From assembly GCA_034440575.1 (NCBI GenBank), contig JAOTOL010001624.1, positions 992,501 to 1,056,500 of the forward strand: DNA of 64,000 nucleotides, in the 5' to 3' direction. Of the stretch, positions 47,066 to 58,530 are shown in pieces. Under the pieces are notes generated by a model. It saw only the letters and a program-made list of their open reading frames with translations, was not told the origin of the DNA and did no database searches. The first letter of the stretch is position 1. Each line of letters opens with the position of its first letter. The position numbers and the translations under genes are program-made. This stretch comes from Imbricaverruca yamaguchii (lineage: Eukaryota > Arthropoda > Thecostraca > Neoverrucidae).

Positions 47066-48344
47066 CGCTGAGAGAAACGCAAACACAAGGTGTTCACGCC
47101 AAGCACATAAACAGGCACACCCGCGATGACAGAACTGCATGCACAATACGTCCACGCACAACCCATGCACACCCATAGGAGCACATCGCTGAGAAGTATT
47201 TGAAACCTAGGGGTTATAACAGGAGGAATGTGAGAAAAGAGCAAGCTGAGAAGAACCGATCAAAGAATGGTAAAGGAACGAAAGGAAGTAAGTATAAATA
47301 CAACACAGGAAATAGACAGCAAACGGGAGAGTGATGAGATCTACAGGCGAGAGAAGGGGACAAGGCATGTACAGAATGGCACACCTTTTCCAGCTTGGAA
47401 CACTTGGAACTGTTTAGTTATGATTCATAATGAATTCCCCAATTGAGAAAGCAGTCATCTAAGTACGGGAGAATAAGAGACATATAGAACAAGAAGATGC
47501 TCGTCTGCTAAACAATGCCTGTCCCTACTAATTACACACCTGTCTCTACTTCTTGTCTATACTACTCCACTAAAGGGGGAATGCAAATTATATCAATAAT
47601 ACGCAATGATTAATATATCAATAAGCAAAGTGTTACGGAAAACATCCAGGAAATTACCTGTTGCTTTATCTCCAACCATAGCACTCTGCAGCTGTTTATT
47701 GAATTCAAAGTGGCATTTTCGATGGGGATGCATCTGCCAGAATATTCCCTAGATGGTTAAACAAATTGATTCGGGCCAAGACGGTACAAGAGGGACTTCG
47801 TGAAACATCTGTCGCATATTTCTAATTAAGAGGTTGCCAAACTTCCTAGCTTCCTATCTAGTATGGATGGCCAAGGCCCAGGGACTGTGGATTCAACCCC
47901 TGTAACTCTGCTTTGGCCCGTGGAGTGCCGAATGGACGGGACCGTATCCAGCTGGTGGTTTTTCTATTGAAACCTGTCTCCGTCCAGTCCCCAAGACCAA
48001 GATTCTGGAGCAGTCTGTGTTTCGGCCCAGTGGCGAATCCAGGGCGGTCCAGATTTGGCATACAAGTATACACGGTGACACACCACAGCCTGCCCAAAAT
48101 CTGGTCAAACTCTGGCCAAAACTTGCCCAAAGAGCCGAACCTGCTGAAAGACAGGAACTTTAGCAAAGAGCGTTGTGCGGGCTTGCAAAAGCTCGAAATG
48201 TTGGAGGCCAGATTTAAAAGCGGCCCAGCATAAGGGTTGGAGTTTAAAAATGAAAAAGACTGGACCAAAAACAAAAATACTGCAGGCTATGTAAACTTCG
48301 TTGTTCGTCTTCAAAATGTCGTCCGTGGGAGGACAAAATTAATC
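47066..48344. other. Unannotated spacer
   Basis: No recognised feature. It may hold 5' exons or the promoter of the candidate gene at 48530-48909, but I see no TATA box or splice site that I would defend. Confidence 0.4.
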
Positions 48345-48470
48345 ATGAATAAAGTAGCAATTCGACAGTCAAGTGATCGGCTTAAGCCACATTCCTTAGT
48401 GAATATTCTCGTGCCTTTGTTGGTTATGAATTGTATTTTAGCACTGTTCTTCCTATTCCGGCAAACATGA
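48345..48470 (+). CDS. Possible first exon or short ORF with a signal-anchor helix
   Basis: From the ATG at 48345 the 41-codon frame reads MNKVAIRQSSDRLKPHSLVN, then ILVPLLVMNCILALFFLFRQ, T, stop. A short basic N-terminus followed by about 19 hydrophobic residues is the layout of a type II membrane anchor. It lies 60 bp before the candidate exon at 48530 on the same strand. No GT donor lies where it would keep the helix and join the next exon, so linkage to that gene is weak; it could be a chance ORF. Confidence 0.2.
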   Translation: MNKVAIRQSSDRLKPHSLVNILVPLLVMNCILALFFLFRQT

Positions 48471-48529
48471 AATTTTCGCTAAGCAATTCGTATAATAAAG
48501 TCATTGTTTCGACGCATATCTTACGACAG

Positions 48530-48906
48530 GGATAGAGAAGAGTTAAAAACTGAACTGAGATTCGGGTCTTCCATTAATAATGTGATGGGTATACAATTTA
48601 GAAGCGCGGCTTATGGATTGGCCCATGACTTGCAGAAGTTTTTGCCTTTCTTTTATCCCGTCGGCAACGTAACTGGCTCGTTATCCTTCTTCAAATTACG
48701 TCATAGGTAATCTCCTTCTAAACCTTCGCATTGATATTGACATTGACAAGCATTGTGTCTAATGTCCAAATGTTTTGAAGGAAACAATTGGAAGAAATTG
48801 AGGAAAAGGTTTCGATTTTCCCCGACGTTGAAAGCTTGCCAGATTTGCGTCCGAACCTAAGAACATTCTTAGAAAAAAATAATCAGTACCAACATTGCAT
48901 TCGCAA
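48530..48906 (+). CDS. Candidate host gene, two exons (partial, unknown product)
   Basis: Exon a is 48530-48706 (177 nt), preceded by CTTACGACAG and followed by GTAATC. Exon b is 48781-48909 (129 nt), preceded by TTTTGAAG and followed by the consensus donor GTAAGT. The 74-bp intron is GT-AG. Both exons have lengths divisible by 3, and the split codon AG|G recurs at each junction, so the frame continues: ELRFGSSINNVMGIQFRSAA in exon a; KQLEEIEEKVSIFPDVESLP and LRPNLRTFLEKNNQYQHC in exon b. The end given here is rounded to a codon boundary; the donor GT is at 48910. I do not recognise the product and see no catalytic motif. Further exons should lie on both sides. It could also be part of an unfamiliar mobile element. 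Confidence 0.4.
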
Positions 48907-48909
48907 AAG

Positions 48910-49929
48910 GTAAGTAAATAGAAGTAAAGTAAGCAGAAGTAGAAGAAAGAACATTCATTCTTGGTAAAAACATTTTAAGCCAGTTTTAAGCAGTGTTAGA
49001 GTATATTTTTGACATTGTTGTGCTTTAAGGTAGCTTTTTAACTCTTGAAAGACATGTTTGAATATTCGAAATCGTATATGAACTTGATTAGAACCATGAG
49101 GCCACCCATTTCCTTTGAAAATGCTCACTTTCCAATTGGCCCTGGTCATCTAAGTAAGAAACTGCGGAGGATATTGGTGGTCACATCATCTTAATCAATT
49201 TCATCAACATCATATCGAAAAACAAGTTTCCCAAAATATCAACGATTACATCATAGCACAAATTTACCATTTTATGCCAGTTCCATACATTTTCCAAGAA
49301 ACACAACAGTACACAAATTTTATCTGATCTTGGACTGCTTGGAGACAGTTGCAGATTGGTTCTACCTGACTCCACCTATCAGAAGATATGCCAGAAGTAG
49401 GCATCTACCTGTCAGGTTTTACTTGGCAGTATTAGCCTGCACCCTTTTACAAAAAATTCCTTAAGCTCTGTCTAGTGTAATTGGGAATGCAAAGTCACCC
49501 TGGGAAAGGGTTGGATTTATGCTTTGGAATCCTGTACGGTGAAATGTGAAGAGTTCCAAGTTGGAGAGCATAATGTTGCTTCTTCTTCTGAAAGAAACCT
49601 CTTATATCTCCCAGTCAGGTTCTGAAATGCTTGTGCTTATGCTTCTGGAATGTGTCCCCTGCTCTGTGCCGACCTCTGTGCCACCCGTGGCCTCCATCTG
49701 CCTGTCCAGGGGGCGGATATTCAGTGCGCTGAGCGATACAAGGACAGCACGGCTGTTTGGAGAGCAGGCAGTACGGGCGACATTACGCGTAGTCAGCAGC
49801 TCCGGGCCAGCTGCAACACCTCAGATGGATGTTCACGAGAAACCGTACACTCGTCAGTGGGGGCGGCGTGTTTTTGTTAGTCGCAAACGCCACACGTGTT
49901 GGTCGCCAGAGGCTAATCTGTTGTGCCGA
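48910..49929. other. Intron or spacer downstream of the candidate exons
   Basis: It starts with the donor GTAAGT. No next exon could be identified. The plus frame 49546-50127 is open for 193 codons but its second half lies in a repeat and no motif is seen. Confidence 0.4.
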
Positions 49930-50080
49930 GACTGCACTCAAGACTGGAGTTGCGCAAAGAGAGTGGACCCAAGTCTGGGGTTGCTCAGCGAGACTTCACC
50001 CCATTCTGGGGTCGCGCAACGAGGTTGTTCCCAAGCCTGGGATCGCACAACGCGAGATTATTATCAAGTCTGCAGTACAG
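49930..50080 (+). repeat. Degenerate ~36-bp tandem repeat, about 4 units
   Basis: AAGTCTGGGGTTGCTCAGCG and related (TTCTGGGGTCGCGCAACGAG, GCCTGGGATCGCACAACGCG) recur every 30-38 bp. Confidence 0.65.
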
Positions 50081-50800
50081 ATTGCGCCAATGTTTCGGCA
50101 AGAAGGGTTGTGCAGGGCAACCACTGAGCCCAAGCCTAGATTTGAGAAACATTGGCGAACGCACGGAGGAATGATAGTCAGCCGAATAATGAACCAGTGG
50201 TCAATGCAGTTCTCATGTGAAGATAGACGTTAATCAACTTCACAGTTATTAATTATTTTCTACCATGGACACAAGAGCCCAATGATTTCCGTGCGATTTC
50301 ATGATAGGTCGATCAGAGTGACACCGTCATCTCGCAGATATTGGCAGAAAATTGCCCATAGCTCGCTAAATCCACATGTGAAAGTATCAGGTGGATCTGA
50401 TCAACAGGTTTTGAGTCATGTCCTCAGGAATTTTTGGATGGCCAAGTCGGAATGTTGTCTTTAACGGCCTATACGTACTATGATACTAAAGGGTATCATG
50501 CACCTTCAGATCATGAGATTCGCAATAATACACCGATTACACTCCATGTTTTGATTCCTTATTTTGAACATATTTTAGTCACATGACTCTACGACCGTGT
50601 ACCTAGCTAGGTCAAGGGCCTGGCTCCACACGTGAGCAGCGATGAACCTCCTTTTGAAAGAAAAAAGACCTTGATGAATTCTCTTCCATGTGTACAGGAA
50701 TGGGAGACATAAACACAAACAATCGCATGATCCTGCCAACGAGCGGACAGCCACGTGGGAGCTCTCTTGACAAAGCGTTACTGGCGCTTCAGGTAATGCT
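50081..50800. other. Spacer
   Basis: Nothing recognised. Confidence 0.5.
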
Positions 50801-50863
50801 GCGCCCTGGTAGTTTATTGTTTATTGTTTATTGTGTGGTTCACGACGCATTAGCGCCCTGGTA
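50801..50863 (-). mobile_element. 41-bp retroposon-tail insertion with 11-bp TSD
   Basis: The insert 50812-50852 is flanked by perfect GCGCCCTGGTA at 50801-50811 and 50853-50863. On the minus strand it reads TAATGCGTCGTGAACCACAC, then an AATAAAC tail repeated three times. The ATGCGYC-STRAACC core resembles the inserts at 14516 and 36158, but the tail repeat differs. Confidence 0.75.
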
Positions 50864-51129
50864 ATAAGCATGGGTTGATGATTAGTTTTGTCTTAATATA
50901 GCCATAGTAACACAGCGCTACACTTTGCGTAATGTAGTCCTGTTGAACACAAGGCAGTAAAGTAACACGTGCCTTCTTGGGTTGAGGGTCATGCTCAAAT
51001 TCTCCGCAAATGACTACGAGCGCGCTTCGTATAATTTCCACCAATTGCGAGGAATATTTGCATATGGAACATCGGAATATACGATGAATATTTCGCGAAA
51101 AATATCAAGTGTATAATTGGGCCCGAGAT
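50864..51129. other. Spacer
   Basis: Nothing recognised. Confidence 0.5.
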
Positions 51130-51360
51130 GAAACATAAAGACATAAAGACGTAAAAGATTAGTGCAACTATGAGCCACAAGGGCCCTTCTTGGTTGCACT
51201 CTGTACACTGAACCAATTACCCACCAAATCTGTCAATCAGCCCTCCCTGTAATACTGAAAAGCGAGCCCTCTATTCTTATAATGATTGTCTATGCTGTTT
51301 TTAAAGATGTTCAATGTGCTGCTACCGACAATGGTTTCTGGCAGCTGGTTCCAGAAACAT
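51130..51360 (-). mobile_element. CR1-like LINE copy C, 3'-end fragment (218 bp)
   Basis: 51137-51354 matches the 3' end of copies A and B on the minus strand: the CAGCTGGTTCCAG end of the ORF2 region, the TTAAAGATGTTCAATGTG segment, GGGCCCTTCTTGGTTGCACT, and an ATGTCTTT tail. It is flanked by AAACAT at 51131-51136 and 51355-51360 (GAAACAT if the shared G is counted), a short target duplication. It lacks the 53-bp insert seen in copy A, giving the empty-site reference. Confidence 0.9.
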
Positions 51361-52307
51361 GGACACAGTTTCTACCTTACAATGCATATGGCTTAAGCAT
51401 TCCATGCACCACACATGTCATCTGATTTGGCGAACATTACAATGAAGCTAAAGCATGCGACATTAAATTGAAGTAGGAATAAAACTCAGAGCATCACTAT
51501 AGCTAAAGAAAGGTATCCGCAGCAAGTGGCATCTACAGACATCTACAGGCTCCAACTCACACTGTATACACCCTGACATAGCGAACCGATCCGCCAGAAA
51601 GTTCAGACACAGCCATCGTCGTGAGGCTGACTGGACGGAGCATATGCAAACTCTTGAGTATTATTTGCCCGCACTGCTATCGAAAGGCGACATTGTTGGC
51701 TCTTGGCTGTATTCTCAACAGTCAAACACCTGCAGACTCTGTTTACCTTCCTGACAAACAGAAAATGCCCGATCGACACACGCTTCTCAGTCAGAAAGCT
51801 ATCCATGTCACCGGCTAACATGAATCTGATTTGTACACAATCCAACACTCCTTTGTTGTTGCTCTCTTACAACCCCTCCACCCAGTTCTACCACGCACGC
51901 CTTTCCCATGCACCGCTCCGAGAGGCTGCCAGTTGCACGGCACACCGAAGCCTGATCCACGGTGCGATATCTCGGATGAAAAAATTGAACCGGTTCTTCT
52001 TCTGCGGGCGGCCCCCTCCGGCACCCAGCAGGGAATCCTGGTGAGGCCGGAATACGGGCTTCTAATTCGGGAACCTGACAGGAAGTGTAAGCTGTGCAGT
52101 GCGCTGGCACTGTGCTGTGTAGCGGACGGGATGACGCAGTATCGCTGGTGACGTGTGGTGACGTCACCGTGCCGGCATCCCACACGACGATGGACTGCGC
52201 AGCCAGCAGCGTCCCTCTACCTCACTTCCTCTCCCACAGGCGCAAGCTCTTTGAGATGACTGAAACTTTTGATTCTGGTGGCACGACTCCTGGCGCAGTT
52301 TTGCTGG
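51361..52307. other. Spacer before the 24-bp array
   Basis: No recognised gene. Frames at 51703-52044 (plus) and 51808-52185 (minus) overlap and lack known motifs. Confidence 0.5.
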
Positions 52308-55300
52308 CTTCACGACGCTCCTGTGTGTAGGCTTCACGCCGCTCCTATGTGTAGGCTTCACGACGCTCTTGTTTGTAGGCTTCACGACGCTCCTGTGTGT
52401 TGGCTTCATGACGCTCCTGTGTGTAGGCTTCACGACGCTCCTGTGTGTTGGCTTCATGACGCTCCTGTGTGTTGGCTCACGGCGCTTCTGTGTGTTGGCT
52501 TCACGACGCTCCTGTGTGTTGGCTTCACGACGCTTCTGTGTGTTGGCTTCACGACGCTCCTGTGTGTTGGCTTCACGACGCTCATGTATGATGGCTTCAC
52601 GACTCTCCTGTGTGTTGGCTTCACGCCGCTCCTATGTGTAGGCTTCACGACGCTCCTGTGTGTAGGCTTCACGACGCTTGACACATATTTGTTGGCTTCA
52701 CGACGCTCCTCTATGGAAGCTTCACGACGCTCCTGTGTGTAGGCTTCACGACGCTCTTGTGTGTAAGCTTCAAGGCGCTCCTGTGTGTTGGCTTCACGAC
52801 GCTCCTGTGTGTTGGCTTCACGACGCTCCTGTGTGTTGGCTTCACGACGCTCCTGTGTGTTGGCTTCACGACGCTCCTGTGTGTTGGCTTCACGACGCTC
52901 CTGTGTGTTGGCTTCACGACGCTCCTGTGTGTTGGCTTCACGACGCTCCTGTGTGTTGGCTTCACGACGCTCCTGTGTGTTAGCTTCACGACGCTCCTGT
53001 GTGTAGGCTTCACGACGCTCCTGTGTGTTGGCTTCACGACGCTCCTGTGTGTTAGCTTCACGACGCTCCTGTGTGTTAGCTTCACGACGCTCCTGTGTGT
53101 TGGCTTCACGACGCTCCTGTGTGTGGGCTTCACGACGCTCCTGTGTGTTGGCTTCACGACGCTCCTGTGTGTTGGCTTCACGACTCTCCTGTGTGTAGGC
53201 TTCACGACGCTCCTGTGTGTTGGCTTCACGACGCTCCTGTGTGTTGGCTTCACGACGCTCCTGTGTTTGGCTTCACGACGCTCCTGTGTGTTGGCTTCAC
53301 GACGCTCCTGTGTGTTGGCTTCACGACGCTCCTGTGTGTAGGCTTCACGACGCTCCTGTGTGTTGGCTTCACGACGCTCCTGTGTGTTGGCTTCACGACG
53401 CTCCTGTGTGTTGGCTTCACGACGCTCCTGTGTGTTGGCTTCACGACGCTCCTGTGTGTTGGCTTCACGACGCTCCTGTGTGTTGGCTTCACGACGCTCC
53501 TGTGTGTTGGCTTCACGACGCTCCTGTGTGTTGGCTTCACGACGCTCCTGTGTGTTGGCTTCACGACGCTCCTGTGTGTTAGGCTTCACGACGCTCCTGT
53601 GTGTTGGCTTCACGACGCTCCTGTGTGTTGGCTTCACGACGCTCCTGTGTGTTGGCTTCACGACGCTCCTGTGTGTTGGCTTCACGACGCTCCTGTGTGT
53701 TGGCTTCACGACGCTCCTGTGTGTAGGCTTCACGACGCTCCTGTGTGTTGGCTTCACGACGCTCCTGTGTGTTGGCTTCACGACGCTCCTGTGTGTTGGC
53801 TTCACGACGCTCTTGTGTGTTGGCTTCACGACGCTCCTGTGTGTTGGCTTCACGACGCTCCTGTGTGTTGGCTTCACGACGCTCCTGTGTGTTGGCTTCA
53901 CGACGCTCCTGTGTGTTGGCTTCACGACGCTCCTGTGTGTTGGCTTCACGACGCTCCTTGTGTGTTGGCTTCACGACGCTCCTGTGTGTTGGCTTCACGA
54001 CGCTCCTGTGTGTAAGCTTCACGACGCTCCTGTGTGTTGGCTTCACGACGCTCCTGTGTGTTGGCTTCACGACGCTCCTGTGTGTTGGCTTCACGACGCT
54101 CCTGTGTGTTGGCTTCACGACGCTCCTGTGTGTTGGCTTCACGACGCTCCTGTGTGTTGGCTTCACGACGCTCCTGTGTGTTGGCTTCACGACGCTCCTG
54201 TGTGTTGGCTTCACGACGCTCCTGTGTGTTGGCTTCACGACGCTCCTGTGTGTTGGCTTCACGACGCTCCTGTGTGTTGGCTTCACGACGCTCCTGTGTG
54301 TTGGCTTCACGACGCTCCTGTGTGTTGGCTTCACGACGCTCCTGTGTGTTGGCTTCACGACGCTCCTGTGTGTTGGCTTCACGACGCTCCTGTGTGTTGG
54401 CTTCACGACGCTCCTGTGTGTTGGCTTCACGACGCTCCTGTGTGTTGGCTTCACGACGCTCCTGTGTGTTGGCTTCACGACGCTCCTGTGTGTTGGCTTC
54501 ACGACGCTCCTGTGTGTTGGCTTCACGACGCTCCTGTGTGTTGGCTTCACGACGCTCCTGTGTGTTGGCTTCACGACGCTCCTGTGTGTTGGCTTCACGA
54601 CGCTCCTGTGTGTAGGCTTCACGACGCTCCTGTGTGTTGGCTTCACGACGCTCCTGTGTGTTGGCTTCACGACGCTCCTGTGTGTTGGCTTCACGACGCT
54701 CCTGTGTGTTGGCTTCACGACGCTCCTGTGTGTTGGCTTCACGACGCTCCTGTGTGTTGGTTTCACGACGCTCCTGTGTGCTTCAACGCTCATGATGTTG
54801 CTTCACGACGCTCCTGTGTGTTGGCTTCACGACTCTCCTGTGTGTTGGCTTCACGACGCTCCTGTGTGTTGGCTTCACGTTCCTGTGTGTTAGCTTCACG
54901 ACTCTCCTGTGTGTAGGCTTCACGACTCTCCTGTGTGTAGGCTTCACGACGCTCCTGTGTGTAGGCTTCACAACGCTCTTGTGTGTTGGCTTCACGACGC
55001 TCTTGTGTGTTGGCCTCACGACGCTCCTGTGTGCTAGCTTCACGACGCTCCTGTGTGTTGGCTTCATGACGCTCCTGTGTGTTGGCTTCACGACGCTCCT
55101 GTGTGTTGGCTTCACGACTCTCCTGTGTGTTGGCTTCACGAGGCTCCTGTGTGTTGGCTTCACGACTCTCCTGTGTGTTGGCTTCACGACGCTCCTGTGT
55201 GTTGGCTTCACGACTCTCCTGTGTGTTGGCTTCACGAGGCTCCTGTGTGTTGGCTTCACGACGCTCCTGTGTGTTGGCTTCACGACGCTCCTGTGTGTTG

Positions 55301-55340
55301 GCTTCACGACTCTCCTGTATGTAGGCTTCACGACGCTCCC
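52308..55340 (+). repeat. 24-bp minisatellite, about 126 units (3.03 kb)
   Basis: The unit runs GCTTCACGACGCTCCTGTGT then GTTG. Units at 52310-52760 and 54790-55340 are diverged (GTAG, CATGACG, CACGACTCTC variants); the core, especially 54030-54600, is nearly identical unit to unit. One-base slips (e.g. 53265, 53580, 53957) shift the frame. The period is 8 codons, so minus frames of about 400 codons (KPTHRSVV and ANTQERRE repeats) and plus frames of about 500 stay open in several registers; a protein is not supported. Confidence 0.97.
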
Positions 55341-56659
55341 GCTCAAATTCATAAGAAACTCGGCACGCGACTCAAAAATATAGATGAAGATCCAGCGTTC
55401 TGTGCTCATCCATTGTTTGTAACGGATTTACAAATCTTCATCATCTTCATCGTGAACCTGAATGAGCTGCAAAAAAAGTGAAAACTGCCCCCCCCCCCAC
55501 TCCCGGACAGCGTCCATACTTCCGCATCATGCACCTGGGATTATCGCTATCGCATGCAGCATTGTCCATGATATCATGGCACGATGGATCTTTGGGTCAA
55601 GTGTTTCTTTCATTAGTGTTGTATTTTGATGGTTCACATAGACGCACGCTTAACACTGTGAATGTGAATGCCGCTACTACCAGGTACCAGGGAGTACGCA
55701 ATGCGTTAGCCTCAATAAATGTAAAGATGAATACTCAATGCCGGGATTTTCAGATTCCGCTTTGAAGTTGGTGTGTAGTTCCTTAAGCTGATACCAAATC
55801 AGTGGCTTTAACATTTTTCCTTCACACCGTTTGGGTTCTGAACAACCACATATTCCTGTTATCACGGATAGACTTTACTTACGTCATGCTAGTGCAAAAA
55901 TTGGAAATGTGCTAAAATACACCTTTAAATTCATATCCTACCACTAATACTGGGAAATGCCCGCCTACATATATGTAATGGCATGTGCGCACCGACTTCT
56001 GCACTGGCTGTTGTGCTTTTTAAATTCTTATTCTCGCTTATCCAGTGCACTTGATTGCACCTTGCACTATATTATATTGAAATGAAACGTGGGTAAATGT
56101 TAAAATCAGATCGCATCAGACTGACTGGTTGGAACTTGAATATGAAGTTAAATTCTCGTTAAGTTACAAAACTGCGTGATTCGCTTGCAATTCAAACTAT
56201 TGTACCACGTGCTCTTTACAGGATAACGACATACTTTCATGAACAAGTACAATGCTGATGCTAATTATGAACTGCTTCACGTGGCGTCAACAAAAGCCAT
56301 CTTGGCTCAATAAAGGCCAACTGGTGTGTTGAAGTCTGTTTTATTCTGCAATGGCTGTTTTGTTTTTTATTCTTATTCTCGCTTATCCGAGAATAAGAAT
56401 TAAATTGCCTTGCCTTCTATTAAAGAGATCATCAGACGCCATTGATCTTCATTTACCTCAGGCGACGTTTTTCATAACATCATGAGGTAATTATGGACCT
56501 AAAGCCGGGTCTTCGACTGAGATAGCGCCAAGCACTGCCTCCTTCCAATACAAATCCGCGTTGGGAAGGCAATATATCTGATCGGCACGGTGGCACATAC
56601 TCAATATGTTGGGACGGGCGATGATCTGACCAGTCCATTTAGCCCGCCCCAGGCTGCGC
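55341..56659. other. Spacer with a hairpin and a 35-bp direct repeat
   Basis: No gene seen. GGCTGTT, a T-rich stretch and ATTCTTATTCTCGCTTATCC occur at 56007-56042 and again at 56353-56388. At the second site the sequence forms a perfect 13-bp hairpin (56369-56400). Confidence 0.5.
56369..56400. repeat. Perfect 13-bp inverted repeat
   Basis: Arms ATTCTTATTCTCG and CGAGAATAAGAAT around the loop CTTATC. Confidence 0.85.
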
Positions 56660-56664
56660 CACCG

Positions 56665-57592
56665 ACGACTTTCACGGGCTGATGTCGCGCAAGGGGAGCT
56701 GCGCATTGGATGCCGTGCTCAGTGGCCTGTCACGGGCTGATGTCGCGCAGGGAGAGCTGCGCATTGGATGCCGTGCTCAGTGGCCTGTCACGGGCTGATG
56801 TCGCGCAGGGAGAGCTGCGCATTGGATGCCGTGCCCAGTGGGCTGTCACGGGCTGATGTCGCGCAGGGAGAGCTGCGCATTGGATGCCGTGCCCAGTGGC
56901 CTGTCACGGGCTGAAGAGCTGCGCATTGGATGCCGTGCCCAGTGGCCTGTCACGGGCTGATGTCGCGCAAGGGGAGCTGCGCATTGGATGCCGTGCCTAG
57001 TGGCCTGTCACGGGCTGATGTCGCGCAGGGGGAGCTGCGCATTGGATGCCGTGCCCAGTGGCCTGTCACGGGCTGATGTCGCGCAGGGGGAGCTGCGCAT
57101 TGGATGCCGTGCTCAGTGGCCTGTCACGGGCTGATGTCGCGCAGGGAGAGCTGCGCATTGGATGCCGTGCCCAGTGGCCTGTCACGGGCTGATGTCGCGC
57201 AAGGGGAGCTGCGCATTGGATGCCGTGCCCAGTGGGCTGTCACGGGCTGATGTCGCGCAGGGAGAGCTGCGCATTGGATGCCGTGCCCAGTGGCCTGTCA
57301 CGGGCTGATGTCGCGCAAGGGGAGCTGCGCATTGGATGCCGTGCTCAGTGGCCTGTCACGGGCTGATGTCGCGCAGGGGGAGCTGCGCATTGGATGCCGT
57401 GCCCAGTGGGCTGTCACGGGCTGATGTCGCGCAGGGAGAGCTGCGCATTGGATACCGTGCCCAGTGGGCTGTCACGGGCTGATGTGCGCAGGGGAGCTGC
57501 GCATTGGATGCCGTGCCCAGTGGCCTGTCACGGGCTGATATCGCGCAAGGGGAGCTGCGCATTGGATGCCGTGCCTAGTGGCCTGTCGGAAA
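56665..57592 (+). repeat. 58-bp minisatellite, about 16 units
   Basis: The unit runs TGTCACGGGCTGATGTCGCG, CAGGGAGAGCTGCGCATTGG, ATGCCGTGCCCAGTGGCC. One unit near 56905 has lost the TGTCGCGCAGGG part. Confidence 0.95.
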
Positions 57593-57804
57593 ACCGGTAC
57601 GTGAACCCAATGTAGTACATCAACTACATTTCGCTACTTCGTGCAGTTTCCAACGATCGGAGGTAATGATGAAATACGGTGAAAGTCTGCCTTTTTCGCT
57701 TAGCACACCCTGGGGCTGTGACGTGGCACGTGCAAGAAATGCATATGGTCTGTCTCGATGCGCCAATGTTTGGGCTGCGCAGTTGGTGTTATGCCAAGCC
57801 GACC
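57593..57804. other. Short spacer between arrays
   Basis: Unique sequence of about 210 bp; the frame starting at 57666 enters the next array. Confidence 0.5.
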
Positions 57805-58530
57805 AATGGTGGGTGATCTGCGGCGCCCACTACCAGTGGTGGGGGAGCTGCGGCGCCCACTACCAGTGGTGGGGGAGCTGCGGCGCCCACTACCAGTGGT
57901 GGGGGAGCTGCGGCGCCCACTACCAGTGGTGGGGGAGCTGCGGCGCCCACTACCAGTGGTGGGGGAGCTGCGGCGCCCACTACCAGTGGTGGGGGAGCTG
58001 CGGCGCCCACTACCAGTGGTGGGGGAGCTGCGGCGCCCACTACCAGTGGTGGGGAGCTGCGGCGCCCACTACCAGTGGTGGGGGGCTGCGGCGCCCACTA
58101 CCAGTGGTGGGGGAGCTGCGGCGCCCACTACCAGTGGTGGGGAGCTGCGGCGCCCACTACCAGTGGTGGGGAGCTGCGGCGCCCACTACCAGTGGTGGGG
58201 GAGCTGCGGCGCCCACTACCAGTGGTGGGGAGCTGCGGCGCCCACTACCAGTGGTGGGGGAGCTGCGGCGCCCACTACCAGTGGTGGGGGAGCTGCGGCG
58301 CCCACTACCAGTGGTGGGGGAGCTGCGGCGCCCACTACCAGTGGTGGGGGAGCTGCGGCGCCCACTACCAGTGGTGGGGGAGCTGCGGCGCCCACTACCA
58401 GTGGTGGGGGAGCTGCGGCGCCCACTACCAGTGGTGGGGGAGCTGCGGCGCCCACTACCAGTGGTGGGGGAGCTGCGGCGCCCACTACCAGTGGTGGGGG
58501 AGCTGCGGCGCCCACTACCAGTGGTGAGGG
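57805..58530 (+). repeat. 30-bp minisatellite, about 24 units, with variable G runs
   Basis: The unit runs GAGCTGCGGCGCCCACTACC, AGTGGTGGGG(G). Units are 29-30 bp because the G run is 4 to 6 long, so reading frames change between 58040 and 58250. Confidence 0.97.

Noticed and set aside
52711..54916. 400-518 codon frames in the 24-bp array on both strands
   Set aside because: Several frames are open at once and one-base slips shift the repeat between them; no start context, no domain.
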